A DNA stretch of 64,000 nt, taken from positions 385,869-449,868 of the forward strand of contig NZ_JABWSY010000001.1 in assembly GCF_013396335.1 (NCBI RefSeq), written 5' to 3'. This DNA comes from Bacillus sp. EB106-08-02-XG196 (lineage in GTDB: Bacteria; Bacillota; Bacilli; Bacillales; Cytobacillaceae). Shown here piece after piece: positions 25,544 through 34,410 of this stretch; positions within the stretch are counted from its first letter, which is position 1; each line of letters starts with the position of its first letter. Below the pieces are notes generated by a model. That model had not been told where the DNA came from, ran no database searches, and saw only the letters and a list, made by a program, of their open reading frames with translations. The position numbers and the translations under genes are program-made.

Positions 25544-26179
25544 TTGAGAAAAGTTTTTTTGCTTCTATTTATGATTGTCGTTGCATTAGGGGTTTTACCG
25601 ACTACAATTAATCTCGTGGGACCTCTAACCTCAAAGATAAGTGTGGTTAGAACCGATATCAATCCGTACCGGAATGCATTTGCCAACACCTTGATTGAGC
25701 TTGCTGAGGAAAGTCCATTCCTGCTGCCTAGTAAGCCCATTCAGAGCGAGGACCCTCAAATCATAGATCTTGCGAAAAATTTAACTGCAGGAAAGAATAG
25801 TACTTCGGAACAATCAAGAGCAATCTTCACTTGGGTCGCACAAAATATTACCTATGATGTTGATACTTTAATCAGTGACGAATATTTTTATCTGGATCAT
25901 CCCGACGCCCTTGAGGTGCTTAATTCTAAATTGGCAATGTGCATGGGATACTCAAGACTGAACGCTGCCCTGCATCGTGCAGTTGGAATTGAAGCAAAAG
26001 TGGTTTTTGGGGAGGGTCATGCTTGGAATGAAATAAAGATAAACGGAAAATGGCAGACACAGGACCCAACCTTTGCAGCAGGATTTTTAAACGAAGGTTC
26101 CGTGACCTTCATCAAAGCGTATTCTCCTCTTTATTTTTCAAAAACTGATGTAAAGAAGGAAGGAGAATATGATTGGTAA
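25544..26179 (+). CDS. Secreted transglutaminase-like protein
   Basis: A 211-residue exported or N-anchored protein with a transglutaminase-like domain (about 75-195). The Cys-His-Asp triad appears as Cys in KLAMCMGYSRL, His in GHAWNEI and Asp in QTQDPTF. Bacterial members are often proteases or cross-linking enzymes acting outside the membrane; the substrate here is unknown. The start is TTG, nine bases after AAGGAGG. Single gene ending at a bidirectional terminator. Confidence 0.8.
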   Translation: MRKVFLLLFMIVVALGVLPTTINLVGPLTSKISVVRTDINPYRNAFANTLIELAEESPFLLPSKPIQSEDPQIIDLAKNLTAGKNSTSEQSRAIFTWVAQNITYDVDTLISDEYFYLDHPDALEVLNSKLAMCMGYSRLNAALHRAVGIEAKVVFGEGHAWNEIKINGKWQTQDPTFAAGFLNEGSVTFIKAYSPLYFSKTDVKKEGEYDW

Positions 26180-26188
26180 GGCAAAACA

Positions 26189-26216
26189 AAAAGTGCACCT
26201 CGTCTGGTGCACCTTT
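26189..26216. terminator. Bidirectional convergent terminator
   Basis: Seven-base stem GTGCACC/GGTGCAC with A-rich and T-rich flanks, between the transglutaminase-like gene and the convergent DUF5667-like gene. Confidence 0.8.
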
Positions 26217-26223
26217 TGGTAAA

Positions 26224-27378
26224 TTAATTGTTTCCTTTTTCTTTAGCTTCTTGCTGTTTCTCTTCAGCCTTTTTAACTGCTTCTTGTTGTTTCTCTTCAG
26301 CCTTTTTAGCTGCTTCCTGCTGTTTTTCTTCAGCCTTTTTCGCGGCTTCCTGCTGTTTTTCTTGAGCTTTTCTAGCTGCCTCTTGCTGTTTCTCTTCAGC
26401 CTTTTTCGCGGCTTCCTGCTGTTTTTGCTCGCTTACTTTTGTTGCTTCAGCTGTTGCATTTTCTACTTCATTGTTAACTTCCTCAACATCAGTTGCTTCT
26501 TCTTCTTCGATTTTCTGCTCTTTCTTACTTAACTCTTCTTCAAGCTTTGACTGTTCAAGAGAAGCTTCTTCTTCTGAGATTTGTCCATCAGATAGTTTTT
26601 CTTCGATATCTTTCATTTTCTCTGCAAATTTAGCATCTGCTTCTGCCAGTTTAGTAAACTTCTTATCTAGCTTTGCAAATGATTTTTGAATATTTTTCAT
26701 AATGGCTTGTTGAGCCTTTGGATTTTCTACCTTTTTCAGAACTATCAATAATGAATCAATATTATGAGCCAGTTTGCTGTCTACTGCTGTTACTTCATTC
26801 TCAGCTTCTTCAGAAACAGCTTCCTCTGTTCCTTCTTCCGTTTCAGGTAATGTTTCTTCAGCAAGCACTTGAGTAGAAATAGCTTCTTTTAATAGCGATT
26901 CTGCTTCTTCAACATTTCCTTCAGCAATTAACGCATTGGCTTCTGAAATACGCTCACTAGCATATTCTGCTAACAGCTTTGCCTCTTCAAAATCATTAAA
27001 TGTAAAGGCAAGACGAACTTTTTCCGCCATTATTTTAACAAAATAAAAGAAATCACCAGGTACTAATGATGGAGCTTCCTCTTCTAACACTTCCTCAGCT
27101 TCCAGGTCAATTACTTCAGGATTATCCACTGCTTCTTCGCTATCGGTTTCATCATTCACTACTTCCTCACCTGCAGATTCTTCAGAAGTTACCTCTTCAA
27201 CAGCTTCATCACTAGGAGTTACTTCGGTATTTGTTCCCTCAACTTCTACTTGCACTTGTTCATTTGTTGTATCCGTTTCAGCTTCTTGTGAACTATCTCC
27301 ATTTGCTAATGCCTGTCCTGCACCTAGTGAAAAAATAAGTGTTGTTGCAATCATGCCACTTATTAATTTGTTTTTCAT
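26224..27378 (-). CDS. Secreted DUF5667-like protein with Gln/Lys/Glu repeats
   Basis: A 384-residue exported protein. Signal peptide (1-25), a very acidic Glu/Thr/Val stretch (about 28-100), a DUF5667-like helical domain (about 104-175, starting VPGDFFYFVKIMAEK), a coiled coil (about 200-290) and six near-identical 11-residue repeats of the type EKQQEAAKKAE (about 318-380). DUF5667 proteins are surface-exposed in Bacillus with no known activity. The repeats should form a long charged helix. AGGAGG lies before the ATG. Single gene with its own terminator. Confidence 0.75.
   Translation of the reverse strand: MKNKLISGMIATTLIFSLGAGQALANGDSSQEAETDTTNEQVQVEVEGTNTEVTPSDEAVEEVTSEESAGEEVVNDETDSEEAVDNPEVIDLEAEEVLEEEAPSLVPGDFFYFVKIMAEKVRLAFTFNDFEEAKLLAEYASERISEANALIAEGNVEEAESLLKEAISTQVLAEETLPETEEGTEEAVSEEAENEVTAVDSKLAHNIDSLLIVLKKVENPKAQQAIMKNIQKSFAKLDKKFTKLAEADAKFAEKMKDIEEKLSDGQISEEEASLEQSKLEEELSKKEQKIEEEEATDVEEVNNEVENATAEATKVSEQKQQEAAKKAEEKQQEAARKAQEKQQEAAKKAEEKQQEAAKKAEEKQQEAVKKAEEKQQEAKEKGNN
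26245..26440 (-). repeat. 33-bp coding tandem repeat
   Basis: Six in-frame copies of a 33-bp unit encode the 11-residue repeat at the C-terminus of the DUF5667-like protein. Copies are nearly identical in DNA, which suggests recent expansion. Confidence 0.8.
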
Positions 27379-27520
27379 GTTGAATCTCCTCCTAATATAA
27401 ATATCTACTAAAAATTACGCCATTACTTAGCAATTTTTGTGGGCTTCTGTTAATAAAGTTTATCTTTTTTTTCATAAGATTAATATAGTAAATATATTTC
27501 CATTTCTTTAACAGGTACAA

Positions 27521-27567
27521 AAAAAATGCACACATGATTTCATAAGAGAAATCATGTGTGCATTTTT
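27521..27567 (-). terminator. Strong terminator after the small oxidase-like gene
   Basis: A stem of about 18 bp (AAATGCACACATGATTTC and its complement) with A- and T-runs on both sides, so it can serve both directions. Confidence 0.85.
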
Positions 27568-27592
27568 GGTGAAATTTATCAAAATTATACCC

Positions 27593-27961
27593 TTAATCTT
27601 TTCCCACATATTTAAAGACATTAACCATAAATAAAATAACGCCAACCACGACAACAATTGACCCGATGATGGTTGGTGGAAGTGCTCCGCTAACCCCCAA
27701 TATTTGAAGCGTAATCCCGCCTAACATGACCGGTACCCCAATATTGTGTAACCAGAATTGAATTTTCGCCAGTTTTGAATTCGCTGCATTTGGATAAAAG
27801 TGATAAATAAGTCCAAACAAAGCCATACTTATCCAGCCAAGTAAATTAACATGTGCATGAACGGATGTAAATCGGAAGTCATGAATAATTCCCATTATCA
27901 GACCAGCAAGAACGCCAATCGTAAAATAAACAACAGCAATTTTTAAATACGCTTTTCCCAC
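27593..27961 (-). CDS. Small four-helix membrane protein resembling heme-copper oxidase subunit I
   Basis: A 122-residue protein that is almost all membrane: helices at about 8-25, 35-55, 68-88 and 95-117. The HAHVNLLGW and IYHFYP segments resemble helices of subunit I of heme-copper oxidases and nitric oxide reductases. It is about a quarter of their length, so it is not a full oxidase. Histidines near 32, 34 and 51 could bind heme, but this is not shown. Similar short proteins are often annotated as cytochrome oxidase in Bacillus; function unknown. It is the gene downstream of hpf. Confidence 0.65.
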   Translation of the reverse strand: MGKAYLKIAVVYFTIGVLAGLIMGIIHDFRFTSVHAHVNLLGWISMALFGLIYHFYPNAANSKLAKIQFWLHNIGVPVMLGGITLQILGVSGALPPTIIGSIVVVVGVILFMVNVFKYVGKD

Positions 27962-28044
27962 TTTGTTCCTACCTCCTACGCTTTAAATTTTGTAACTATT
28001 ATACTATATTTCAATTAAGCACCAATATTACTATTTACATTGTA

Positions 28045-28073
28045 AAAAACCTCCTATTAGTTTAGGAGGAAAT
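28045..28073 (-). terminator. Second hairpin downstream of hpf
   Basis: Stem CCTCCTA/TAGGAGG with six Ts on the minus strand, between the main hpf terminator and the small membrane protein gene. It is a back-up terminator or an attenuator for that gene. Confidence 0.6.
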
Positions 28074-28104
28074 AGGAATATTTTATGATTTTTTCATAAG
28101 TACA

Positions 28105-28142
28105 AAAAAACGCAGACCGGAGAATCCGGAGCTGCGTTTTGC
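28105..28142 (-). terminator. Terminator after hpf
   Basis: Nested stem AAACGCAG/CTGCGTTT enclosing CGGA/TCCG, with seven Ts on the minus strand. Confidence 0.85.
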
Positions 28143-28148
28143 TGCTTA

Positions 28149-28697
28149 TTAATGTGTTTCAATTAAGCCATAACGCCCATCTTTACGCTTGTAAACTACG
28201 TTTGTACGGTTAGTATCAGCATTGTTGAATACGTAGAAGCTGTGTCCTAACAGGTTCATTTGTAGAATCGCTTCTTCACTGTCCATAGGCTTAAGGTCGA
28301 AGCGCTTCGTACGAACTAGTTCTAAATCATCTTCATCCAGCTCTTGGACTTCTGTGTTTTCGGAAGTTGCAAACGTAACTGGGAAATCACCTTTTTCACG
28401 GAATTTACGATTAACCTTTGTTTTATGCTTACGGATTTGACGCTCAAGCTTGTCTGAAATTAAGTCAATGCCAGCATACATATCCACATTCGTTTCTTCT
28501 GCACGAAGAACTAGGTTTGGCAGGGGAATGGTTACCTCTACTTTAGAAGTTTTATCTTGATTGAATCTTAAATTCACATGTACCTTTGCTTCAGGTGCTT
28601 CTGTGAAATATCGTTCCAATTTAGAAATTTTCTTCTCAACATACTCTCTAATTGCTGGAGTTACCTCAATGTTTTCACCACGAACGTTATAATTCAT
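28149..28697 (-). CDS. hpf: Long-form ribosome hibernation promoting factor
   Basis: Binds the 30S subunit and pairs 70S ribosomes into inactive 100S dimers in stationary phase. The 182-residue length is that of the long form: an N-terminal S30AE domain (about 1-100) and a C-terminal dimerisation domain (about 125-182, ending in VVYKRKDGRYGLIE). AAAGGAGGAG precedes the ATG. In B. subtilis it lies directly upstream of secA; here about 6 kb of other genes and an inversion intervene. The 255-bp upstream region should hold its stress promoters, but I could not assign one. Confidence 0.95.
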   Translation of the reverse strand: MNYNVRGENIEVTPAIREYVEKKISKLERYFTEAPEAKVHVNLRFNQDKTSKVEVTIPLPNLVLRAEETNVDMYAGIDLISDKLERQIRKHKTKVNRKFREKGDFPVTFATSENTEVQELDEDDLELVRTKRFDLKPMDSEEAILQMNLLGHSFYVFNNADTNRTNVVYKRKDGRYGLIETH

Positions 28698-28952
28698 CTG
28701 TGGACTCCTCCTTTATATTCCTATGTAGATACATTTCTATTTTACCCTATGATTATCCTGCTAAATCAGAACAATAATTTTGTCGAAATTTTGACAAAAA
28801 CACAGGGGAAATAGTGACAACCATTTTCTATACATATAAAGCTTTTTATATTTCTTACACCTTAAGTCTATTATCAATTGGGACAAAATACCACCTTTAT
28901 GTCTTACAATAGCCAACAAAAGTGTAAAAATAATGAACAATCCAAATAAAGC

Positions 28953-29669
28953 TCATCGTGCGAGCGTTAAGGATTGTATCCTAAACGCTCCCGATTCTTT
29001 TAATAGCTTTGCAGCATGCCTAAGAGTGGAACCTGTAGTATAAATATCATCGATTAGTAGTATATTTTTACCTTTTATTTCAACCTGTGGATTAATCTTA
29101 AAAACCTGTGGAATATGAATTCGCTCCGATCGTGACTTTTTTGATTGTTTTTCCGCGTGTATGCGCGTAAGGGGCTTGGCGGGGGTTAATCCTGACTCTA
29201 TAATCAGTGCCTCTGCTTGATTAAATCCGCGCTCATATAGCCGCTCATCACTTAATGGAATAGGAACAAGTAAATCTGGCTGTATCTTTTTCAAGAATCC
29301 CTTTACACTATCAGCAAATACTTTTGCCAATACATAATCACCGCGGAATTTATAGTTTGCCATTACTTCCTTAAAAAAATCGTTATAGAGAAAAATAGAA
29401 TGATTTTCATGAAGATATCCACGCCATTCACAGTCCTCCTCCCAACGTACGCAGTCATGACACAAATCACCACGGCGAAACTTATCTTCTAAAAATTGAA
29501 ACGGCCGGCTGCACAGCTTACATTTTTCTCCTTCCACTCTTTCGAATTTATCCTCACAGGTTGAACAGATAATGAGTTCTTTTTCTTCTGAGAAAATCGC
29601 GGTCCATCCAATAACAGGTTTGATTTTCTCATAACAAATAAGACATTGCGCTTCGGGGAATATTTTCAT
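28953..29669 (-). CDS. comFC: Competence protein ComFC, amidophosphoribosyltransferase-like
   Basis: Works with the ComFA helicase in DNA uptake. Three cysteine pairs in the N-terminal 85 residues form zinc fingers, and a phosphoribosyltransferase domain follows with the PRPP motif ILLIDDIYTTGST at about 205. The 238-residue length is normal. Its ATG overlaps the comFA stop as ATGA, so the two are coupled. No comFB is present between comFA and comFC. Confidence 0.93.
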   Translation of the reverse strand: MKIFPEAQCLICYEKIKPVIGWTAIFSEEKELIICSTCEDKFERVEGEKCKLCSRPFQFLEDKFRRGDLCHDCVRWEEDCEWRGYLHENHSIFLYNDFFKEVMANYKFRGDYVLAKVFADSVKGFLKKIQPDLLVPIPLSDERLYERGFNQAEALIIESGLTPAKPLTRIHAEKQSKKSRSERIHIPQVFKINPQVEIKGKNILLIDDIYTTGSTLRHAAKLLKESGAFRIQSLTLAR

Positions 29670-31150
29670 GAATCAATTAGCCCCTTTCTGATTCCTTCTT
29701 GGTTCATCGCTGTAATTTGTTTTCTCGCCTTGATCATTTCCTCTGTTTTTCCATAATGGAAAAATGTCACGACACCTTTGGGATAATCCTTGCTCCTTCC
29801 CGCTCTCCCAGCAATTTGTACCAAAGCACTTTCTGCAAATATGTTATCCTCTGCACCAATAACAGCCACATCAATATTTGGAAAGGTAACGCCTCGTTCT
29901 AAAATCGTTGTGGTCAGTAACAGGGGGATTTCTTTGTTACGCATTTTTTGAACCTTTTCTTTACGGTCTGGGTCCTCGGCATGAACAGCCTCAATTTCGG
30001 GAGCTAACTTTCTTAGTATGGGGAGAGCCTTCTCCATAAGGGCAATATGAGGAAAAAAGAGTAACGCCTGCTTATTATGTTGAAGTCGTTCTTTTATCCA
30101 GTGGAGGATATTTGCTGGAAGCTTGTCTTTTTTCAATTGCTTTTGCCAGTTGCCACACCAGGTAAAGTGAGGAACAGGCACTGGATGACGATGGAACCTT
30201 GCTGGGATCGTGGTGAATGCTCGTTTTCCTGTTCGGCACTCTCTTTGCCATTTTTCATTTGGGGTCGCTGTTAAGTAAATCATTGCCGACTCCGGTTTTC
30301 TTGCCTGTAATGCGGCATATTGAAGCGATTCCTCCACTGTATAAGGAAAGGCGTCGACTTCATCTAATACAACCGTATCAAAGGCGTGGTAAAAACGGAG
30401 TAGCTGGTGGGTAGTCGCAATCGTAAGCGGTGCGTAAAGATGGCGGTCCTCACTCCCTCCATAGAGGGAAGCAACCGTAATTCCTGGAAAGGCAGCTTTC
30501 AGTCTGGGCGTCAGTTCAAGGACAACATCGGTTCGTGGCGTAGCGATACACACTCTTTTTTTGGCAGCAAGGGCGGATTCAACTCCTTCAAAAAGAACTT
30601 CCGTTTTCCCTGCCCCGCAAACTGCCCAAACGAGCAGCTCTTTATTGGAATCCACCGCTTTAACTACCTGGTTGGATGCTGCTTGCTGACCCTCCGATAA
30701 CTTCCCTTTCCACTCTAGAATTTTTTTCGGCAAATGGTGCTCTGGAGCTGGTCCATTCCAGCCAAGTAAAGGTGTACAAGCGCTGATTCTCCCCATCATC
30801 AAGCATTTACGGCAATAATGGCAGATTTCACCGCACCGCGAGCAGGGAAACTGGGCAAACCAATTCTCTTCCTTGTTGCCGCATCGAGAACAAGCAGGAT
30901 GATTTCTGCTGTATTCCAGTCCCTTTCGGTAGGTAACATAACCATTTTCATAATGTTTTTGGATTTCTTCGAGTGGAAATGGGAGGTCGTCCAGTAAGAG
31001 TTGTTTGCCTGTAAGAAGGAGTTGTAGCTCTGGGTTGAAGGAAAAGTTTGGATTTAAAGATGGCTGAGGAATGGTTTGGATTTTGGAGATTGGCAGGGAG
31101 TTTTCTCCTATTTGAGGAACCAAATATTCATCTTTTATGTAAAAACGCAT
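29666..31150 (-). CDS. comFA: Competence DNA-translocation helicase ComFA
   Basis: Membrane-associated ATPase needed to pull transforming DNA into the cell. A four-cysteine zinc finger set lies at about 90-125 (CSRCG, CRKC), then Walker A as CGAGKTE near 182, the DEAD-type box DEVDAFP and helicase motif VI as QIAGRAGRS. The 494 residues are close to the usual length. First gene of the comFA-comFC pair. No perfect AAAA-N5-TTTT ComK box was found in the 180 bp upstream. Confidence 0.94.
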   Translation of the reverse strand: MRFYIKDEYLVPQIGENSLPISKIQTIPQPSLNPNFSFNPELQLLLTGKQLLLDDLPFPLEEIQKHYENGYVTYRKGLEYSRNHPACSRCGNKEENWFAQFPCSRCGEICHYCRKCLMMGRISACTPLLGWNGPAPEHHLPKKILEWKGKLSEGQQAASNQVVKAVDSNKELLVWAVCGAGKTEVLFEGVESALAAKKRVCIATPRTDVVLELTPRLKAAFPGITVASLYGGSEDRHLYAPLTIATTHQLLRFYHAFDTVVLDEVDAFPYTVEESLQYAALQARKPESAMIYLTATPNEKWQRECRTGKRAFTTIPARFHRHPVPVPHFTWCGNWQKQLKKDKLPANILHWIKERLQHNKQALLFFPHIALMEKALPILRKLAPEIEAVHAEDPDRKEKVQKMRNKEIPLLLTTTILERGVTFPNIDVAVIGAEDNIFAESALVQIAGRAGRSKDYPKGVVTFFHYGKTEEMIKARKQITAMNQEGIRKGLIDS

Positions 31151-31292
31151 TGGAACAACACCCCTTCACAGTTGATGGTCGATTCGGTTTTTGGTTTTAT
31201 TATTAAACAATAAATGATCACTCCTTTTTTCTGTAACATTCTACAAGATGCGCCAAAATCCCTGCTAGATGTCGTATGATATTTTTAAACAG

Positions 31293-31319
31293 AGAAAGAG
31301 CCAGGCTCTTGCCTAGCTC
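31293..31319 (-). terminator. Terminator after yviA
   Basis: A nine-base stem (one G-T pair) GAGCTAGGC/GCCTGGCTC with loop AAGA, then TTTCTC on the minus strand. Confidence 0.65.
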
Positions 31320-31332
31320 CCAAAACAATAAT

Positions 31333-32172
31333 CTATTTTTTCATCCACCCAAGACCCATGGCACCTTCTCCTAGGTGAGTGCCAATGACGGGGCCGAAGT
31401 GGCTGAACGAGAATTCTACATTTGGATACAAGCTTTCAAGCTCAGATTGCCATTCAAGACCCTCTTCCTTGCGGTTGGCATGGATAATAACGGCTTGATA
31501 AGGCTCACCTGAAGCAGCATCTTCTCCCAACAGGTCGACAATCCGTTTCATTGCTTTTTTCCGTGTGCGTATTTTTTCAAAGGGAACAATGACTTTATCC
31601 TCAAAGTGAAGTAGCGGTTTCACTTGCAGGAGGCTGCCAATAATCGCTTGGGCACTTGATAGACGTCCGCCCCGCTGTAGATGAGACAAATCGTCCACCA
31701 TAAAATAGGCACGTGCCGTTTTTTTCAATTCCTCAAGTCGTAACACAATCATCTCTGCCTCGACGCCGTCCTGAGCCATTTTGGCCGCTTCAATCGCATA
31801 TAACCCCTGTGGCATGCAGCTAACCTCCGTATCAAATGGATACACCTTGAGATTTTCCACCATCGTACTAGCTGTGACTGCTCCAGCAAATGTGCCGCTG
31901 ATCCCACTTGAGAGGTGGATGCTAATGACAGCGTCATAGTCTTTAGACAATGTTTCAAACAACTCTACAAACTGGCCGATTGGAGGCTGTGAGGTGGTTG
32001 GGAGTTCTTTCTCCTTCACTTGTTGATAAAATTGTCCTGCCGTAATGTCTACTTCCTCCTGATAGGCCACATTGCCAAAGATGACATTCAGCGGGATCAT
32101 ATGTATATTCCATTTATCGCGTATTTCTTTTGGTATGTATGCTGTACTATCCGTAACAACAGCCGTTTTCAT
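31333..32172 (-). CDS. yviA: DegV-family fatty-acid-binding protein
   Basis: DegV/FakB proteins bind one fatty acid and present it to the kinase FakA. The N-terminal TDSTAYIP and central HLSSGISGTF segments are the family motifs that grip the carboxylate, and 279 residues is the normal length. It lies between comFA and degU as in B. subtilis (YviA) and has its own terminator. Which fatty acid it binds cannot be told from sequence. Confidence 0.9.
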   Translation of the reverse strand: MKTAVVTDSTAYIPKEIRDKWNIHMIPLNVIFGNVAYQEEVDITAGQFYQQVKEKELPTTSQPPIGQFVELFETLSKDYDAVISIHLSSGISGTFAGAVTASTMVENLKVYPFDTEVSCMPQGLYAIEAAKMAQDGVEAEMIVLRLEELKKTARAYFMVDDLSHLQRGGRLSSAQAIIGSLLQVKPLLHFEDKVIVPFEKIRTRKKAMKRIVDLLGEDAASGEPYQAVIIHANRKEEGLEWQSELESLYPNVEFSFSHFGPVIGTHLGEGAMGLGWMKK

Positions 32173-32223
32173 ATTGAAACCATCCTTAAAGTATGTTTTG
32201 TTCTATTCTATCTGAAAAAGTAT

Positions 32224-32265
32224 AAAAAAAACAGAGGGCACGCCCATTTGAAAGAGCGTGCCCTC
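32224..32265 (-). terminator. Terminator after degU
   Basis: Stem GAGGGCACGC/GCGTGCCCTC with a 12-nt loop and eight Ts on the minus strand. Confidence 0.9.
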
Positions 32266-32279
32266 ATGTATCTCTTCAA

Positions 32280-32963
32280 TTAACGAACTTCAACCCAGCC
32301 GTTTTTAATCGCCGTAACAACCGCTTGTGTACGGTCATTAACATTCATTTTTTGTAAAATGTTACTCACGTGGTTTTTTACCGTTTTTTCACTGATAAAT
32401 AAAGCTTCCCCAATTCCGCGGTTACTCTTTCCGTCAGCCAGCATTTGCAGTACTTCACATTCGCGGCGGGTAAGCAGATGTAACGGACGACGCAGTTCTA
32501 GTGTTTGAACAAAAGCACCGCCGCCTGAACGTCCAGCTGTCAGCTTGCGGTATTCATTTACTAAGTTATGAGTTACCTTTGGATGTAAGTAGCATCCGCC
32601 CTCAGCCACAACACGGACGGCTTCAATCAATGCGTCAGCATCCATTTCCTTTAGCAAATACCCTCTTGCACCAGTTTGAAGGGCATGAGTAACATAGTTT
32701 TCATCATCATGTATAGATAAGATAATAATTTTAGTTTCTGGAAATTTTTCTGATAATTCACGAGTAGCCTCAATCCCGTTCATCTGAGGCATATTAATAT
32801 CCATAATCACAACATCCGGTTTATAAGCATTAACAATGGTTACCGCGTCACTTCCGTCATCACCCTCGGCAACAACCTGGAATGCCTTTTCGAATTCAAG
32901 AATTCGTTTAACCCCTTCTCTAAATAGCTGATGGTCGTCGATAATCGCAATCTTAGTCATCAT
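32280..32963 (-). CDS. degU: Two-component response regulator DegU
   Basis: NarL/FixJ-type regulator of exoenzymes, competence and biofilm genes. The receiver domain is at about 1-125 with the phospho-acceptor Asp near 55 in [10 protein letters not shown] and the conserved Lys in YLLKEMDA. A LuxR-type helix-turn-helix is at about 160-220 ([20 protein letters not shown]...). Paired with degS just upstream, 43 bases apart. By B. subtilis precedent it also affects surface polymers, so it may influence the polysaccharide locus nearby. Confidence 0.97.
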   Translation of the reverse strand: MMTKIAIIDDHQLFREGVKRILEFEKAFQVVAEGDDGSDAVTIVNAYKPDVVIMDINMPQMNGIEATRELSEKFPETKIIILSIHDDENYVTHALQTGARGYLLKEMDADALIEAVRVVAEGGCYLHPKVTHNLVNEYRKLTAGRSGGGAFVQTLELRRPLHLLTRRECEVLQMLADGKSNRGIGEALFISEKTVKNHVSNILQKMNVNDRTQAVVTAIKNGWVEVR

Positions 32964-33006
32964 TTATTTCCCCTCCTGCTCCGCATAAAATCATTTTATT
33001 TTTGTT

Positions 33007-34152
33007 TTAAGCCGTTATTGGAACTACGATAAAAACGGAAGTTCCTTTTCCAATTTTAGATTCAACCGTAATACTTCCTTCAAGAAGCTCTACCCGTTCT
33101 CTCATACCAATGATGCCAAATGACTCGGGCTTTTTTTGGGTGGTATCAAAACCTGTCCCATTATCCTTAATTAGAACGGTTAGGTCATTCCTTGTCATTT
33201 CGAGCCTTACTTTTATTTCACAGGCATTTGCATGCTTTAATGCATTTTGCACAGATTCTTGAATCAAACGAAATAGTGCCACTTCATATTTCACTGGAAG
33301 CCTGCGTTCTAAACCAATGTTAGTTAATTCAATTTTCGACTTATTATGATATTCTTCGATGGTTTGCAGATATTTTCTGAGGGTCGGAATTAGGCCTAAA
33401 TCATCAAGTGCCATCGGACGAAGGTCATAGATAATTCTTCGAACCTCATAGAGAGCAGCACGGACCATTTTTTTGAAGCTGCCAATCTCCTTAAAGGCTT
33501 CCTCAGGACCTTGCTCACGATAAACACGATCCACTAAATCAGATCTCATAATCACATTGGCAAGCATTTGTGCAGGACCGTCGTGAATATCTCTTGAAAG
33601 TCTTTTTCTCTCTTCCTCTTGTGCCTCGATAATTTTCAAACCAAAGTCCTGTTTTGCCTTTGCATTCTGTAATTCTTCACCCATAAGCTTTAAGTCACTC
33701 ATCAGATAATTCATCACTACCGATATCTGCGAAATAAGCTGGTCGGCACGGTCTATCGTTTCATCGAGCCCCAATAGCCTGCGCTCGAGGTCTGCTCGCT
33801 TATCCAGCAGCTGTTTTTTATATTGCCAATTAATGGAAATGTCCATTTGCAGCTGATGCGCTTTTTCATAAGCATCCCTGACCTCAGCTTCAGAATAGGC
33901 TTTAAAGTTCATGCTAAGCTCTGATAGTGTTAACCTCGCCTTAAGCACCTGCTCTTCAAGGCGTTCTTCTTCTGCATTCAGTTTCACCATCATCTCTTTA
34001 ATGGTTCTTAGTTCATTTGTCATATCATCGTAATCTTTTCTGCATTGCTCACTTATTTGAAAGATATCGCTTTTACTGCTTGTGACAGTTTCAATCATCT
34101 CTTCACGGATTTCATCAATTGATTTCACATTAATCTTCTGAATCTTCGCCAT
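33007..34152 (-). CDS. degS: Cytoplasmic sensor histidine kinase DegS
   Basis: Kinase that phosphorylates DegU. There is no membrane segment: an N-terminal coiled-coil sensor (about 30-180), the HisKA_3 motif LSRDIHDGPAQM with phospho-His near 190, and an ATPase domain with LKHANACEI and IKDNGTGFD (about 285-380). The 381 residues match the family. It heads the degS-degU operon and diverges from yvyE. Confidence 0.96.
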   Translation of the reverse strand: MAKIQKINVKSIDEIREEMIETVTSSKSDIFQISEQCRKDYDDMTNELRTIKEMMVKLNAEEERLEEQVLKARLTLSELSMNFKAYSEAEVRDAYEKAHQLQMDISINWQYKKQLLDKRADLERRLLGLDETIDRADQLISQISVVMNYLMSDLKLMGEELQNAKAKQDFGLKIIEAQEEERKRLSRDIHDGPAQMLANVIMRSDLVDRVYREQGPEEAFKEIGSFKKMVRAALYEVRRIIYDLRPMALDDLGLIPTLRKYLQTIEEYHNKSKIELTNIGLERRLPVKYEVALFRLIQESVQNALKHANACEIKVRLEMTRNDLTVLIKDNGTGFDTTQKKPESFGIIGMRERVELLEGSITVESKIGKGTSVFIVVPITA

Positions 34153-34410
34153 GCTCTCCTCCAGAGACCTTTTTTCTAGTTTAACGCTTATTGGAATATT
34201 TTACTATATCTATGCATTAAACAAGAAATTTTCCCAACTTTATAGTTCATAAGTAGTATAATGTTTGATAGCTAAACTACTATTTTAAAAAATAGATTTT
34301 ACACCATTGGAACATTATTTATTATACCACGGGAAAATTACTTCTATATTAAAGTTATATTACACCAATGTTTTTTTTATTATCTAAAAAAAAGTGATGG
34401 AGGGAGAACT

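Noticed and set aside
27593..27961. Complete cytochrome oxidase subunit I
   Set aside because: With 122 residues and four helices it is far too short; only a local similarity is supported.
31151..31332. ComK box upstream of comFA
   Set aside because: No pair of AAAA-N5-TTTT elements at proper spacing was found.
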